Part shown: positions 43,876 to 53,232 of the stretch, one piece after another
Position numbering within the stretch: the first letter of the stretch is position 1
How the letters are laid out: every line of letters begins with the position of its first letter
Origin: Chitinophagales bacterium
GTDB lineage: Bacteria > Bacteroidota > Bacteroidia > Chitinophagales > Chitinophagaceae
NCBI GenBank assembly: GCA_015654595.1
Contig: JAATGQ010000250.1
Coordinates: 1-57,845 of the forward strand
DNA length: 57,845 bases
Direction: 5' to 3'
Made by a program: the position numbers and the translations under genes
Notes under the pieces: model-generated
What the model saw: only the letters and a program-made list of their open reading frames with translations
What the model was told of the DNA's origin: nothing
The model's database searches: none

Positions 43876-46800
43876 TTAGAAACGGGCCGTCAGCTTAACG
43901 CCCATCGGAATAGACCAGGGAGTAATGTTGTACCGCTCGATGCCCTGGCGAAACTGTGAGCCATTGCCCTGCGCGCTGCCTTCCAGCTCATAAGCCGTCT
44001 CCGGATCGATACCGGCCTTAGCCTTTGTCCAAAGGATGACGTTACGGGTATAGATACCCAGAGACAAGCCCTGCATCTTCAGCGAAGCAGCCCATGCCTT
44101 AGGCAGTCCCGCAGTGATCGTAAGTTCACGCAGCTTGATATAGGAAGCATCGAACATGCTCATACGGGCGTAACGCCAGCTGGAAGTAACGGCATCTTCA
44201 TAGTTGTCGAGCTTGGTAGTCGACAGGTCACCGAGGTTCTCGATATAGCCGCCATTGCCGTCGCTGTAAACACCGGGGATAAAGGCGCCGTCAGGGAAGG
44301 AAACACCTGGGTTATCTGTATAGTCAAATCCACCCTTTGCTGCATTGGGGCCGCCAACCAGATGGAATTGCTGCAGACCGCCGAACTTGATGAACTTATT
44401 CGGATTCGATTTCAGATAAGCGGGGATATCGTTCCTGGCGCTGGCCGGGATCGGGATACCCATGTTCTCCTGGCGACGCATCGCAGCATCCGACTGCATA
44501 TAGCGATAGGTCTGAGAGAAGAAGGTACCACCCAAGCGCATATCGAAGCTGGCTGTCAGTGTAATCATCTTCCAGGATACAGACGTCTGCATACCCATCA
44601 GCAGTTTGGGATTGAAGTTCCCAACCACCTGTTTGTGGTTGAAATCCCCGTTTCCAATACGCTGCAGCATGCCGCTGTTGTCCAGTAGAGGATAACCATA
44701 GTAAGGAGAGCTCTTGTCCGTAACCGTTGCCACCTGGTTGTCCCAAAGCTGACCGATCTTACCATCGCTGATTACGGCAGATCCGTCAGCATGGTATTGG
44801 TTGGGGATGGCCTGCCCCTTCGCATAAGTCCAGGAGCCGCTGTTCCCGTCCTGCCAGAAGGAGTAATAAGGCACGCCGGAAGTGAGCGACAAAATATAGC
44901 TGTTGTTCTTTGTGTAGTTGACGGTCATATCCCACTTCCAGTCACCGGACTGGATGATCGTACCGCCGATAGACAGTTCGATACCCTGGCTGCGGACCAG
45001 ACCGGCATTGATCTGTCTGCCCGAATAACCGTCCGAGGTCGGGGTACTGATCGACAGGATCTGATTGCGGTTATCGCTGCGATAAACCGTTCCTTCAAGT
45101 CTCAGCCGGTTCTTTAACATACCCACTTCCAGACCCAGTTCTGTAGAAGTAGCCTGTTCGGGCTTAAGACCGGGGTTCTTCAGGGTGGTAGACAAAGACT
45201 GTGTCGTCGTACCGCCATAGCTGCCGATACCAACGGTACCATAAAGATTGTAAGGATCCGTATCCTTCCCTACTCTTGCCCAGCCGCCGCGCAGCTTGAC
45301 GATGTCAAACGCCGATCCAAAGTTGATCAGCTTGTTCAGCAGCAAGCTCAACGAAGCAGAAGGATAGAAGTAAGAGTTGTTGGCGGAGGGCAAAGTGCTC
45401 GACCAGTCGTTTCTGCCTGTCAGATCCAAGTAGGCCAGGTCCTTATAACCAAGAGAAGCCATCCCATACGCACTGTTGACCTCCTTTTGAGAAAGCGAGT
45501 TGACGCTTCTCAGGTTGGCCTGGGAAATATTGGAGACGTTGAAAAATTCAGGAGCGATGATACCTGCCCCGGATGCGCTGTACACCTGCTGATCCGTAGA
45601 CTTTGCATACTGCAGGTTACCGCCGGCGGAGACGGACAGATCCAGATCATTCGCAAACCGTGTCTTATACGTTGCCAGGAAGTCCGTATTGCTTTCCGTA
45701 TTGAAGATGCTTTCCAACGCATAGAAGCCATTCAGCTCGTCATTATAACTCTTAGAGACCTTTGTCTCGCGGTTCTCGTAATACAGATCCTGTGAATACC
45801 GGATGAAGGCGCTGAAGTGCGGAGAAAATTCATAACTGGCCTTGATGTTTCCGAAGATACGGTTACGAAGATAGCTGTTGCGGTCCTGATGGAGCGTAAA
45901 CCAGGGGTTGTTGTTGCCTTCGGTTGCCTGATCGGGGACAGTAAGATCGTTGTCCACACCAACAGGAGGAAGAGCTTTTTTCTGCTGGATGCCAGGTGTC
46001 AGCCAGTAATTCCTCATCTGGCGGATGTCAACGCTGGGGGATGTATAAGCCACGTCTTTCAATACCCCGTCGTTTCCGTTGATGATGTTGTCGGAACCCG
46101 AACGGGTGTAGTTGATCGAAGAAGAGATCCTGAATGCGTCGCTCAGCTTATGCTCGATATTCAACGCCAGGTTATGACGCGAAACACCGGAGGTCGGGAT
46201 GATTCCCCTGTTGGCCGTGTTCGTATAAGACAGGCGGTAGTTGTCCCTGTCAGTTGCATTTTCGATGGAAATGCTGTTGATCGACGTGATACCCGTCTGA
46301 ACAAAGTTCCTGAGGTTGTTATGGCTGACCATTTCTTCCGGAACATAGTTGCCGGAGGCATCCATCGGGCTGTTCCACTGAATGGCCTTAAAACCCTGGT
46401 TCAATGGAGTTCCAAAACGGTAAGTGTTCGTTCCGGCCAGATCCACCAGCACGCCATTCAGACTGTTGTAAGGATTGGGAGTCGTATAAGGATCGGTACC
46501 AACCGTATAGTCCTGGTTGGTGGGCAGATACTTATAAGGAACGTCGAACTCCGTGCTGCTGTTGACCGTAACGCCAAGACCTTTTGAGCGTTTGCCCGAC
46601 TTGGTGGTGATCAGGACAACGCCGTTGCCTGCGCGGGAGCCGTAGAGGGCTGCAGCGCTGGGGCCTTTCAGGATAGACACGCTTTCGATATCGTTGGGGT
46701 TGAGATCAGAGATCGCGTTACCATAATCGATATCATTATTATCCCCTTTATTGGTACCGATATTGCTCAGCGAGTTCTTCACCGGAACGCCGTCGATCAC

Positions 46801-47697
46801 AAACAAAGGCTGGTTGTCGCTATTGAGCGAGCGGATACCGCGGATCACCATGCTGACGGAAGAGTTGGGGTTGTTGCCGGTTGCGCTGATCGTTACGCCG
46901 GACACCTTACCAGCCATCCCGTTGAGTACGTTGGTCTGGCTGACCTTGTTGACGTCGTCGCCTTTGATCTCGCCGACAGAGTAACCCAGGGAGCGCTTTG
47001 TACGCGTGATACCGAGGGCCGTTACGACAACACCTGCCATCTCCTGCGTCTTACCGCCTTCCATATTGACAGAAATGCTGCTTTGGCCGTTGAGGGGAAC
47101 TTCGATGGTCTTGTAGCCTACATAAGAGAAGACCAGAATGGCTTTGGGGCCTGATACTTTGAGAGAGAAATTTCCTTGTGCATCCGTAGTCGTGGCCTTT
47201 GATTTACCCTTTTCGAATACGGTTACGCCCGACATGGGGCCATTATTGTCAGATACCTTTCCTTTAACGATCTCGTCGCCGGGCTGAAATTCTTTTTTTT
47301 TCGAAGCCTTATTTACAGAGTTGGAAAGTGTGATGACATATACATTGTTGACCTTTTCGTAAGTCAATCCTGCCGGCGTCAGTACCGTGGACAGCGCCTT
47401 TTCCGGATCCGGCTCCCTTTTTCTGTCAGGGTCGGCAAAGACGACGATAGTGCTCTTCAGAGAATCAACCTGATAGCTGAAATAGATACCATACTCCCGC
47501 TGGATCTGTCGCATAAAGGTTTCCAGCGGCATCGTCTGCTGGTCACCGATCGGAGGGGTAGTGGAGACGTGTGCGGCAGGCCTTGGATAACTGGCAGCCA
47601 TATCTTGCGCCATAGCCGGTCCTGAAGCTGCAATTGCAAGGAATAGCAGTCCCATCGGCCTTTTAAAGGCCGTAGGAAGAAACATCTTCTTACTCAT
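43876..47697 (-). CDS. SusC/RagA-family TonB-dependent transporter with STN signalling domain
   Basis: A 1,273-residue outer membrane transporter. After a signal peptide (ending AMAQ near 31) comes a secretin/TonB N-terminal (STN) domain (about 55-125, MPLETFMRQIQREYGIYFSY), a carboxypeptidase-like domain (about 145-215, VKGKVSDNNGPMSGVTVFEK), and a plug (about 225-350) with the SusC signatures YSVGEIKGDDVNKV and SVSILKGPSAAALYGSRAGNG. The 22-strand barrel ends PMGVKLTARF. The STN domain lets such receptors signal to a FecR anti-sigma factor, and fecR is 20 nt upstream here. It works with SusD to import glycan fragments using TonB energy. Confidence 0.96.
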   Translation of the reverse strand: MSKKMFLPTAFKRPMGLLFLAIAASGPAMAQDMAASYPRPAAHVSTTPPIGDQQTMPLETFMRQIQREYGIYFSYQVDSLKSTIVVFADPDRKREPDPEKALSTVLTPAGLTYEKVNNVYVITLSNSVNKASKKKEFQPGDEIVKGKVSDNNGPMSGVTVFEKGKSKATTTDAQGNFSLKVSGPKAILVFSYVGYKTIEVPLNGQSSISVNMEGGKTQEMAGVVVTALGITRTKRSLGYSVGEIKGDDVNKVSQTNVLNGMAGKVSGVTISATGNNPNSSVSMVIRGIRSLNSDNQPLFVIDGVPVKNSLSNIGTNKGDNNDIDYGNAISDLNPNDIESVSILKGPSAAALYGSRAGNGVVLITTKSGKRSKGLGVTVNSSTEFDVPYKYLPTNQDYTVGTDPYTTPNPYNSLNGVLVDLAGTNTYRFGTPLNQGFKAIQWNSPMDASGNYVPEEMVSHNNLRNFVQTGITSINSISIENATDRDNYRLSYTNTANRGIIPTSGVSRHNLALNIEHKLSDAFRISSSINYTRSGSDNIINGNDGVLKDVAYTSPSVDIRQMRNYWLTPGIQQKKALPPVGVDNDLTVPDQATEGNNNPWFTLHQDRNSYLRNRIFGNIKASYEFSPHFSAFIRYSQDLYYENRETKVSKSYNDELNGFYALESIFNTESNTDFLATYKTRFANDLDLSVSAGGNLQYAKSTDQQVYSASGAGIIAPEFFNVSNISQANLRSVNSLSQKEVNSAYGMASLGYKDLAYLDLTGRNDWSSTLPSANNSYFYPSASLSLLLNKLINFGSAFDIVKLRGGWARVGKDTDPYNLYGTVGIGSYGGTTTQSLSTTLKNPGLKPEQATSTELGLEVGMLKNRLRLEGTVYRSDNRNQILSISTPTSDGYSGRQINAGLVRSQGIELSIGGTIIQSGDWKWDMTVNYTKNNSYILSLTSGVPYYSFWQDGNSGSWTYAKGQAIPNQYHADGSAVISDGKIGQLWDNQVATVTDKSSPYYGYPLLDNSGMLQRIGNGDFNHKQVVGNFNPKLLMGMQTSVSWKMITLTASFDMRLGGTFFSQTYRYMQSDAAMRRQENMGIPIPASARNDIPAYLKSNPNKFIKFGGLQQFHLVGGPNAAKGGFDYTDNPGVSFPDGAFIPGVYSDGNGGYIENLGDLSTTKLDNYEDAVTSSWRYARMSMFDASYIKLRELTITAGLPKAWAASLKMQGLSLGIYTRNVILWTKAKAGIDPETAYELEGSAQGNGSQFRQGIERYNITPWSIPMGVKLTARF

Positions 47698-47717
47698 TTT
47701 TGAATTTTAGGCAGTGG

Positions 47718-48569
47718 TTACTCGATGGTCAGCCGATTGCCGGACACCACCATCTTTACATGAAGCGTTTGTTCAAGGACAGGTATCAATTTTTGTAAAG
47801 ACCCAACTGCAATGACTGCATTGATGCTGAGTTTTTTACTTCTTTCGTTATGGAAAACAATCTCCGTTCCATAGTATTCGCCCAGCAATTTTGCGATCTC
47901 TTCTAAAGACGTATGCCGAAAGTTCCATTGGCCATCCGTCCAGGCTGAGTATAATAAGGTATTTGTAACAGAAGAAACCAACACTCCTTTTTGTTCGTCC
48001 AGTCTCACTTTGTCACCAGGCAGCAGATACACCGGATGGGCAGCACCCTTGCTGACTTTGACCTTACCGCTGACCAGTGTCACTTCGGTTTCCGGCGTAC
48101 GGGCATCGACATTTAATTCTGTCCCCAATACGGTAACATCGAGTGATCGGGCATGCACCACGAAGCGTCTGATAGCAGCGTCTTTCTTTATCCGGAAGAA
48201 CGCGTTGCCTTTCAGCGTAACGGTCCTGCTTTCCGTGTAAGAAAGGTCCGATGGATATTCAAGAGAGGAATTTGCGTTTAGAATGACTTCTGAACTGTCC
48301 GGCAGGAGGATCTTTTTCATCTCGCCGGCGCCCGTTCTTACAGCCAGTAAGGTCTTACCGGCGCTCTTTCCCGGTACGCGCGACATCATATAAATCCCGG
48401 CGGCAGCGATCACGATCGAAGCTGCAGCCATCCACTGCCAGCTGAGCTTTCTTACCGGCATCCGACTTTGTCCTTCCAGATTCAACTGCTGAAAGATCTG
48501 ATCCTTGAGCACAGATTTCTCTTTGACACTCAACTTGCGGAAACCATTCCTGTGAAAAAAACGCATCAT
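47718..48569 (-). CDS. FecR-family anti-sigma factor / signal transducer
   Basis: A 283-residue single-pass membrane protein. A short cytosolic N-terminus, a helix (about 46-64, WMAAASIVIAAAGIYMMS), a periplasmic FecR domain (about 75-175, LAVRTGAGEMKKILLPDSSE, then VILNANSSLEYP) and a C-terminal DUF4974-like domain (about 205-283, with FRHTSLEEIAKLLGEYYGTE) match the Bacteroidota FecR pattern. It should relay ligand occupancy of the STN-bearing SusC to the ECF sigma factor encoded 61 nt upstream. Together sigma, FecR and SusC form the trans-envelope switch of the locus. Confidence 0.95.
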   Translation of the reverse strand: MMRFFHRNGFRKLSVKEKSVLKDQIFQQLNLEGQSRMPVRKLSWQWMAAASIVIAAAGIYMMSRVPGKSAGKTLLAVRTGAGEMKKILLPDSSEVILNANSSLEYPSDLSYTESRTVTLKGNAFFRIKKDAAIRRFVVHARSLDVTVLGTELNVDARTPETEVTLVSGKVKVSKGAAHPVYLLPGDKVRLDEQKGVLVSSVTNTLLYSAWTDGQWNFRHTSLEEIAKLLGEYYGTEIVFHNERSKKLSINAVIAVGSLQKLIPVLEQTLHVKMVVSGNRLTIE

Positions 48570-48630
48570 CGATATATTAGAGATCAGAAGGGAAATTCAA
48601 TACTCAGAAAATACAGGATTTTTTTACTCC

Positions 48631-49224
48631 TTAATGTATTACCACCAAAACGCCGGGGAGGAACAGCAGCAAAAGCATAATGCTGCGCAGATGGCGGATG
48701 GTTCGGAAGGCAAGATTATTGACAGACTGGTAGTTCATACTGAGCTTGTCAGCGATCTGTTCATAACTCAATCCTTCATAATAATGGAGACGCAGGATCA
48801 GCTTCTGACGTGTGGTAAGACGGGACAAGGCATAACTCAGCCGGGCATTCAGCTCATTGTCGCCCTCAGTGGTGATCATGCTGTCTTCTTTATTGCTGTC
48901 CAGATAGAGGAGATCGTCTACGATCGGGAAATGTCGGTTAGGCTGTTCTTTTTTAAGCTTCTTGAGAAGAATACTTCTTAAAACCTTGGTAAGATAAGCG
49001 AGGGGATATTGTATGTCTCCGATGGAATGGCGATAATGCCATAATTCAATAAAGACCTCCTGCAGGGCGTCCTTTGCCAGTTCGCGGTCGTCTGTATACG
49101 CAGAAGCTGCGAGGAACAGCCGGTCGACAAAGGCGTCGTATAATTCGCCGAGTGCAGCCGGGTCGCCGTCCTTTAAACGCGCCCAGCAGTCAGGGGCAAC
49201 AAAGGGGATTTTAGCCTTAACCAT
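48631..49224 (-). CDS. ECF sigma factor of the SusCD locus
   Basis: A 197-residue sigma-70 family factor. Region 2 (about 28-95) has LYDAFVDRLFLAASAYTDDR, ELAKDALQEVFIELW and LAYLTKVLRSILLKKLKKE. Region 4 (about 125-180) has LSRLTTRQKLILRLHYYEGL, SYEQIADKLSMNYQSVNNLA and FRTIRHLR. It heads the fecR-susC-susD operon and should direct its transcription when FecR is signalled. The C-terminal hydrophobic tail (IMLLLLFLPGVLVV) is unusual for a soluble factor but recurs in this Bacteroidota ECF group. A -7 element lies 8 nt upstream of the ATG. Confidence 0.94.
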   Translation of the reverse strand: MVKAKIPFVAPDCWARLKDGDPAALGELYDAFVDRLFLAASAYTDDRELAKDALQEVFIELWHYRHSIGDIQYPLAYLTKVLRSILLKKLKKEQPNRHFPIVDDLLYLDSNKEDSMITTEGDNELNARLSYALSRLTTRQKLILRLHYYEGLSYEQIADKLSMNYQSVNNLAFRTIRHLRSIMLLLLFLPGVLVVIH

Positions 49225-49232
49225 CTCAGAAG

Positions 49233-49240
49233 CAAATTTA
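49233..49240 (-). promoter_or_regulatory. -7 element of the ECF-fecR-susCD operon
   Basis: The minus strand reads TAAATTTG, an exact TAnnTTTG match, ending 8 nt before the ECF start codon. The transcript would be almost leaderless. No -33 TTTG at proper distance was found. Confidence 0.45.
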
Positions 49241-49341
49241 ACAAAAGCAGTTTTGGTATATGCGCTCCCGCTAAGGGGTTAACGCAAAGTTCATACAGAC
49301 ACGCAATGAGATTATGTTATGCTTCCCGAAAGCAGAAAACA

Positions 49342-49379
49342 TTTGGGTTTTAAGATAGGCAAAAAATCTAATTATTTTG
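49342..49379 (+). promoter_or_regulatory. Weak candidate promoter of the GH20-permease-kinase operon
   Basis: TTTG at 49342-49345 and TTATTTTG at 49372-49379 (one mismatch to TAnnTTTG) are 26 nt apart, upstream of the GH20 ATG at 49414. The spacing is at the long end. Confidence 0.3.
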
Positions 49380-49413
49380 AGTATCTTCTATTGTTTTTTA
49401 TCTCCTGTTAGTA

Positions 49414-51858
49414 ATGAGAATCCTGACACTGCCTATATTCATCTGCGCTCTTGCCGCTCTGGCCCTGTCTTGCCATACTTCGCCGCCCTCCAGCCCTTCC
49501 CTGGCGGTTCGTTGGGATCCTGTCAGCAATGACTATCACATCCTCCCGGCGAGATCGGTCAATCGATTGGCCCTGATCAACAAAGATGGACAATTGCCGG
49601 CCAAAGGCTGGCGGGTATATTTCAACAGCAACAGAGCCGTTATCGACAGTATACCGCAGCAAGGCAATCTGCGTATCACGCATGTCAACGGCGATTTGTT
49701 TTATTTGTCGCCCGTGGCAGGGGATGCTGCCGGGGCGAGTTCTCTTACGACGGCGACGGCGAGTTCTCCGACGGCGCCTGAGAGCTCTGCTACGGCCGGG
49801 GCGAGTTCTCTTACGACGGCGCCTGCAAAAGAATTATATGTTCAGTATACCAGCGCCGACCTCAGCATCAATATTTCCGATGCACCGCTGGGGTTCTACC
49901 TGGTTTGGGATACGAAGCCCGACCAGGGTTACGCGATCTCCGATTATACCATCACTCCCGTTGCTGACGACAGTCTGCGTCTGCTAACGCCGCAAATGAT
50001 CTACACGCAAAATGCTGTAATAAAAGAACTGCCTTCATCGGCGCTGCCCGATATCTTTCCAACACCGGTCTCCTGTAAACGAACGGGGCTGACACTCCAT
50101 TATAATAGTCAGGGAGCGGCAAATTATGATCCGGCATTTACAGCAGAAGGAGAATATCTCTCGGGGCTGCAGCTGCATCTTCCGATAAGCCTCGAAAAAA
50201 AAGCGCTGGACACCGGCGCTTATGAATTGACGATCGACACGACGCATATCCGCATTGCCGCCGCCTCCGGCGAAGGCATCTTTTATGGTATCCAGTCCCT
50301 GCTCAGTCTTCTCCATGCGCCGGACTTCAAACCCGGCATCTTACCCGGCCTTGAAGTAAAGGATTATCCGCGCTTTCGCTGGCGTGGTTTCATGATCGAC
50401 GTCGCCAGACATTTCCGAGATCCAAAAGAGATCCGACGCATACTGGATCTGATGGCGCTTTATAAAATGAACGTCCTCCATTTCCATCTGACCGACGACG
50501 AAGGCTGGCGGCTGCAGATACCCGGTCTGCCCGAACTGACCAGCACCTCGTTACCGCCTTCTTTTGGCTCGGGCCCCGTCGGTGATAAAGGTTTTTACAG
50601 CCGGCAGGAGTTTATCGACCTGCTGCGTTATGCTGGTGTCCGGCATATCCAGGTCATCCCCGAAATTGAAAGTCCTGGTCACGCCCGCGCGGCGATAAAG
50701 GCCATGGACGCCCGTTACGAGGCGTTTAAACGAAGCGGACGATACGACAGCGCCACTTACTATCTGCTGCGGGATACGCTCGATACCTCGCACTACGAAA
50801 GCGCACAGCTTTGGCACGACAACGTCATCTGCCCCGCCCTGCCCTCGACCTATCGGTTTATGCAAAAAGTCATCGACGAAGTGGCGGGGATGTATACGGA
50901 AGCTGGCGTGCCGCTTACCACCATTCATCTTGGCGGCGACGAAGTCCCCGCCGGCGCCTGGGAAGGTTCTCCTCTCTGTCAGCAGCTGGCCGGGACAAAG
51001 GCATCAAAGCCCTTGCGCGCTTATTGCTGGAGCTTCTTTTATCATCGGCTCGACAGCCTGCTTCAGAAGAAAGGGCTGCCGCTCTCCGGCTGGGAAGAAG
51101 TAGCAGCGACGGGTATAAAGACGGCGCACCTGCATGTTTGGGACAATACTATCGGCGGCGGTAACGAAGACCTGCCCTATCACCTGGCCAACAATGGTTT
51201 TCCTGTCATACTTTCCTGCGTCAGCAATAATTACTACGATCTGGCCTATACCCGATCCTTTGAAGAAAAAGGTTATCACTGGGGAGGCTTCCAGGATATG
51301 GACAAGCCCTTCTCCTTTATCCCTTTCGATTACTATCGCAATTCCACTATCGACTACCAGGGACGCCCGATCGATCCTGCCTATTTTAAGGACAAGGAAC
51401 AGCTTACGAAATCGGGCCAAAAGAATATCCTTGGGATCGAGGGGCTGCTATGGGCAGAAAACCTGCCCAGTAACGAAAGACTCGAATATATGCTGCTGCC
51501 AAAACTGCTTGGAACCGCGGAGCGCGCATGGGCACAAGATCCCCAATGGAACAGTTCGGAAGCCTATGACAACAGCTGGAATATCTTCCTCAACGAGCTT
51601 GGCCAGAAAGAGTTGCCCAGACTTTCCCGGGCTGGTTATACCTATCGTATCCCGCCTCCCGGCGCGATTGTGCGGGATGGAAAATTGACGGCCAACAGCC
51701 CGATGCCGGGCTTGGTCATTCGCTATACCCTCGACGGTTCTTCGCCCACTGTACAAAGTCCATTATACACTCAACCCATTTCTCAAAAAGGAGCGATCCG
51801 GTTAAGCGCCTTCGATACCAAAGGCAATAGCAGCCGGGTCATCACCGTCCAAAACTAA
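49414..51858 (+). CDS. GH20 beta-N-acetylhexosaminidase lipoprotein
   Basis: An 814-residue exo-hexosaminidase. The leader MRILTLPIFICALAALALSC is a lipoprotein signal. An N-terminal CHB_HEX-like domain (about 28-205) is followed by the GH20b domain and the TIM barrel (about 320-650: YPRFRWRGFMIDVARHFRDP, then HFHLTDDEGWRLQI, then HLGGDE with catalytic Asp509-Glu510). A C-terminal Ig-like domain (IRYTLDGSSPTVQSPLYTQP) ends the protein. The enzyme removes terminal beta-linked GlcNAc or GalNAc. A Ser/Thr/Ala-rich insertion (about 104-142) made of repeated DNA interrupts the N-terminal domain. The permease and kinase genes follow directly, so it probably starts a GlcNAc-processing operon opposite the SusCD arm. 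Confidence 0.95.
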   Translation: MRILTLPIFICALAALALSCHTSPPSSPSLAVRWDPVSNDYHILPARSVNRLALINKDGQLPAKGWRVYFNSNRAVIDSIPQQGNLRITHVNGDLFYLSPVAGDAAGASSLTTATASSPTAPESSATAGASSLTTAPAKELYVQYTSADLSINISDAPLGFYLVWDTKPDQGYAISDYTITPVADDSLRLLTPQMIYTQNAVIKELPSSALPDIFPTPVSCKRTGLTLHYNSQGAANYDPAFTAEGEYLSGLQLHLPISLEKKALDTGAYELTIDTTHIRIAAASGEGIFYGIQSLLSLLHAPDFKPGILPGLEVKDYPRFRWRGFMIDVARHFRDPKEIRRILDLMALYKMNVLHFHLTDDEGWRLQIPGLPELTSTSLPPSFGSGPVGDKGFYSRQEFIDLLRYAGVRHIQVIPEIESPGHARAAIKAMDARYEAFKRSGRYDSATYYLLRDTLDTSHYESAQLWHDNVICPALPSTYRFMQKVIDEVAGMYTEAGVPLTTIHLGGDEVPAGAWEGSPLCQQLAGTKASKPLRAYCWSFFYHRLDSLLQKKGLPLSGWEEVAATGIKTAHLHVWDNTIGGGNEDLPYHLANNGFPVILSCVSNNYYDLAYTRSFEEKGYHWGGFQDMDKPFSFIPFDYYRNSTIDYQGRPIDPAYFKDKEQLTKSGQKNILGIEGLLWAENLPSNERLEYMLLPKLLGTAERAWAQDPQWNSSEAYDNSWNIFLNELGQKELPRLSRAGYTYRIPPPGAIVRDGKLTANSPMPGLVIRYTLDGSSPTVQSPLYTQPISQKGAIRLSAFDTKGNSSRVITVQN
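49729..49821 (+). repeat. Two 27-bp exact direct repeats within the GH20 gene
   Basis: Identical 27-bp copies at 49729-49755 and 49795-49821 encode AGASSLTTA twice. The 39 bp between them are similar low-complexity codons (Ser/Thr/Ala/Pro). Confidence 0.85.
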
Positions 51859-51870
51859 CACGCTCAGCGC

Positions 51871-53232
51871 ATGAACCGGAATTATTACATGGTGGGGCTT
51901 GTCTTCATCACCTTCTTTGTCATTTCATTTATCACCAATATCCTTGGGGCGCTGATCCCGGATATTCAACATAGCTTCAGGCTGAGCTATGCGATGGTAG
52001 CCTTTTTGCCGTTTGCATTCTTTATAGCCTATGGCATCATGTCGGTACCCGCAGGGATGATCATCGAGAAGGCGGGCGAAAAGAAGGCAATGCTTGTGTC
52101 CTGGGGCGTTGCCGCTATAGGGGCAGCCCTCCTCAGCTTTTTCGCGGGGTTTACCGTCAGTCTCCTGTCGCTGTTTTTCATCGGCATCGGGATGGCGATG
52201 TTACAGGTCGTTATCAATCCTTTATTACGCAGTGCCGGCGGGGAAGAACATTTTGCGTTCAACTCAGTCATGGCGCAGCTGCTCTTTGGATTGGCTTCTT
52301 TTATCAGCCCACGCATCTATACGTATATTATCGGCAACTGGCCGAAGGCTGGCGCGGCCGGTTCCGCGGCGGCTCTCAGTTCGGGTTCCGCGGCGGCTCT
52401 CGGTTCTGCGGGGGTTGCATCCGGCGGGGTTGGTGCGGCTGGTGCGGCCGGTTCTGCGGGGGTTGCTTCTGGCGGCGTTGGTGCGGCGCCCTCCGGATTG
52501 ATCGCTCTTCTCCAAAAAGTCACCAATCCCCATTATACCTGGACGGCGCTATACTGGCTCTTTCTCGCTGCCATTGTTCTCATGCTGGTGATCGTGGGGG
52601 TCTCGCGTTTTCCGAAGGTCATCCTCAAAGAAGAGGAAAAAGCCGGTACGCGTTCCGTCTATCTCCATCTCATCCAAAACAAAACGGTGCGGCTCTATTT
52701 CTTTGGCATCTTTTGCTATGTCGGGGTCGAACAGGGTATCTCCGACTGGATGTCTGAGTTTCTGCATCGTTATCATGGGCATGATACCCTGAGCGATGGC
52801 GCCAACGCGGTCAGCTGGTATTGGGGGCTGATGACAGCAGGATGCGCGCTGAATCTGCTCTTACTAAAGCTGATGGACAGCCGTAGGCTGCTGTCCATCT
52901 TTACAGGGCTTACGATCATCGTCTTGTGTATCGCGCTCTGGGGACCGGACAAGTACAGCATGCTGGCCTTTCCGGCCCTTGGTTTTACCATTGCACCCCT
53001 GTTCTCTGTTATTTTTTCGCTGGCGCTTAATTCGCTGGACGCTCATCACGGTTCTTTCTCGGGCATACTCTGTACCGGCATTGCCGGCGGCGCCGCTGTC
53101 CCCTTGCTGATCGGCTGGCTGGCGGATCTTACCGGGCTAAGAGCCGGGATGTGTATCGTACTGCTTTGCCTTGGCTATATCTTTAGTATCGGCATCTGGG
53201 CTCGCCCGCTGATCAACAATAAAACCTTATGA
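51871..53232 (+). CDS. MFS sugar permease (FucP/NagP-like)
   Basis: A 453-residue inner membrane transporter with 12 helices. The N-terminal half (FITFFVISFITNILGALIPD, then FAFFIAYGIMSVPAGMIIEK and GIGMAMLQVVINPLLR) has the pattern of the fucose/glucose-galactose/GlcNAc proton symporters. A low-complexity Ala/Gly/Ser loop of about 45 residues (about 160-206), encoded by tandem repeats, enlarges a loop before LIALLQKVTNPHYTWTALYW. Between a GH20 hexosaminidase and a ROK kinase, uptake of N-acetylhexosamine is the most likely function, by context. Its TGA overlaps the ATG of the kinase gene. Confidence 0.88.
   Translation: MNRNYYMVGLVFITFFVISFITNILGALIPDIQHSFRLSYAMVAFLPFAFFIAYGIMSVPAGMIIEKAGEKKAMLVSWGVAAIGAALLSFFAGFTVSLLSLFFIGIGMAMLQVVINPLLRSAGGEEHFAFNSVMAQLLFGLASFISPRIYTYIIGNWPKAGAAGSAAALSSGSAAALGSAGVASGGVGAAGAAGSAGVASGGVGAAPSGLIALLQKVTNPHYTWTALYWLFLAAIVLMLVIVGVSRFPKVILKEEEKAGTRSVYLHLIQNKTVRLYFFGIFCYVGVEQGISDWMSEFLHRYHGHDTLSDGANAVSWYWGLMTAGCALNLLLLKLMDSRRLLSIFTGLTIIVLCIALWGPDKYSMLAFPALGFTIAPLFSVIFSLALNSLDAHHGSFSGILCTGIAGGAAVPLLIGWLADLTGLRAGMCIVLLCLGYIFSIGIWARPLINNKTL
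52360..52488 (+). repeat. In-frame GC-rich tandem repeats inside the permease gene
   Basis: A 24-bp unit occurs at 52360 and, shortened, at 52384. A 48-bp unit occurs at 52402-52449 and again, partial, at 52450-52488. They encode GSAAALSS and GSAGVASGGVGAAGAA in a predicted loop. Confidence 0.85.
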
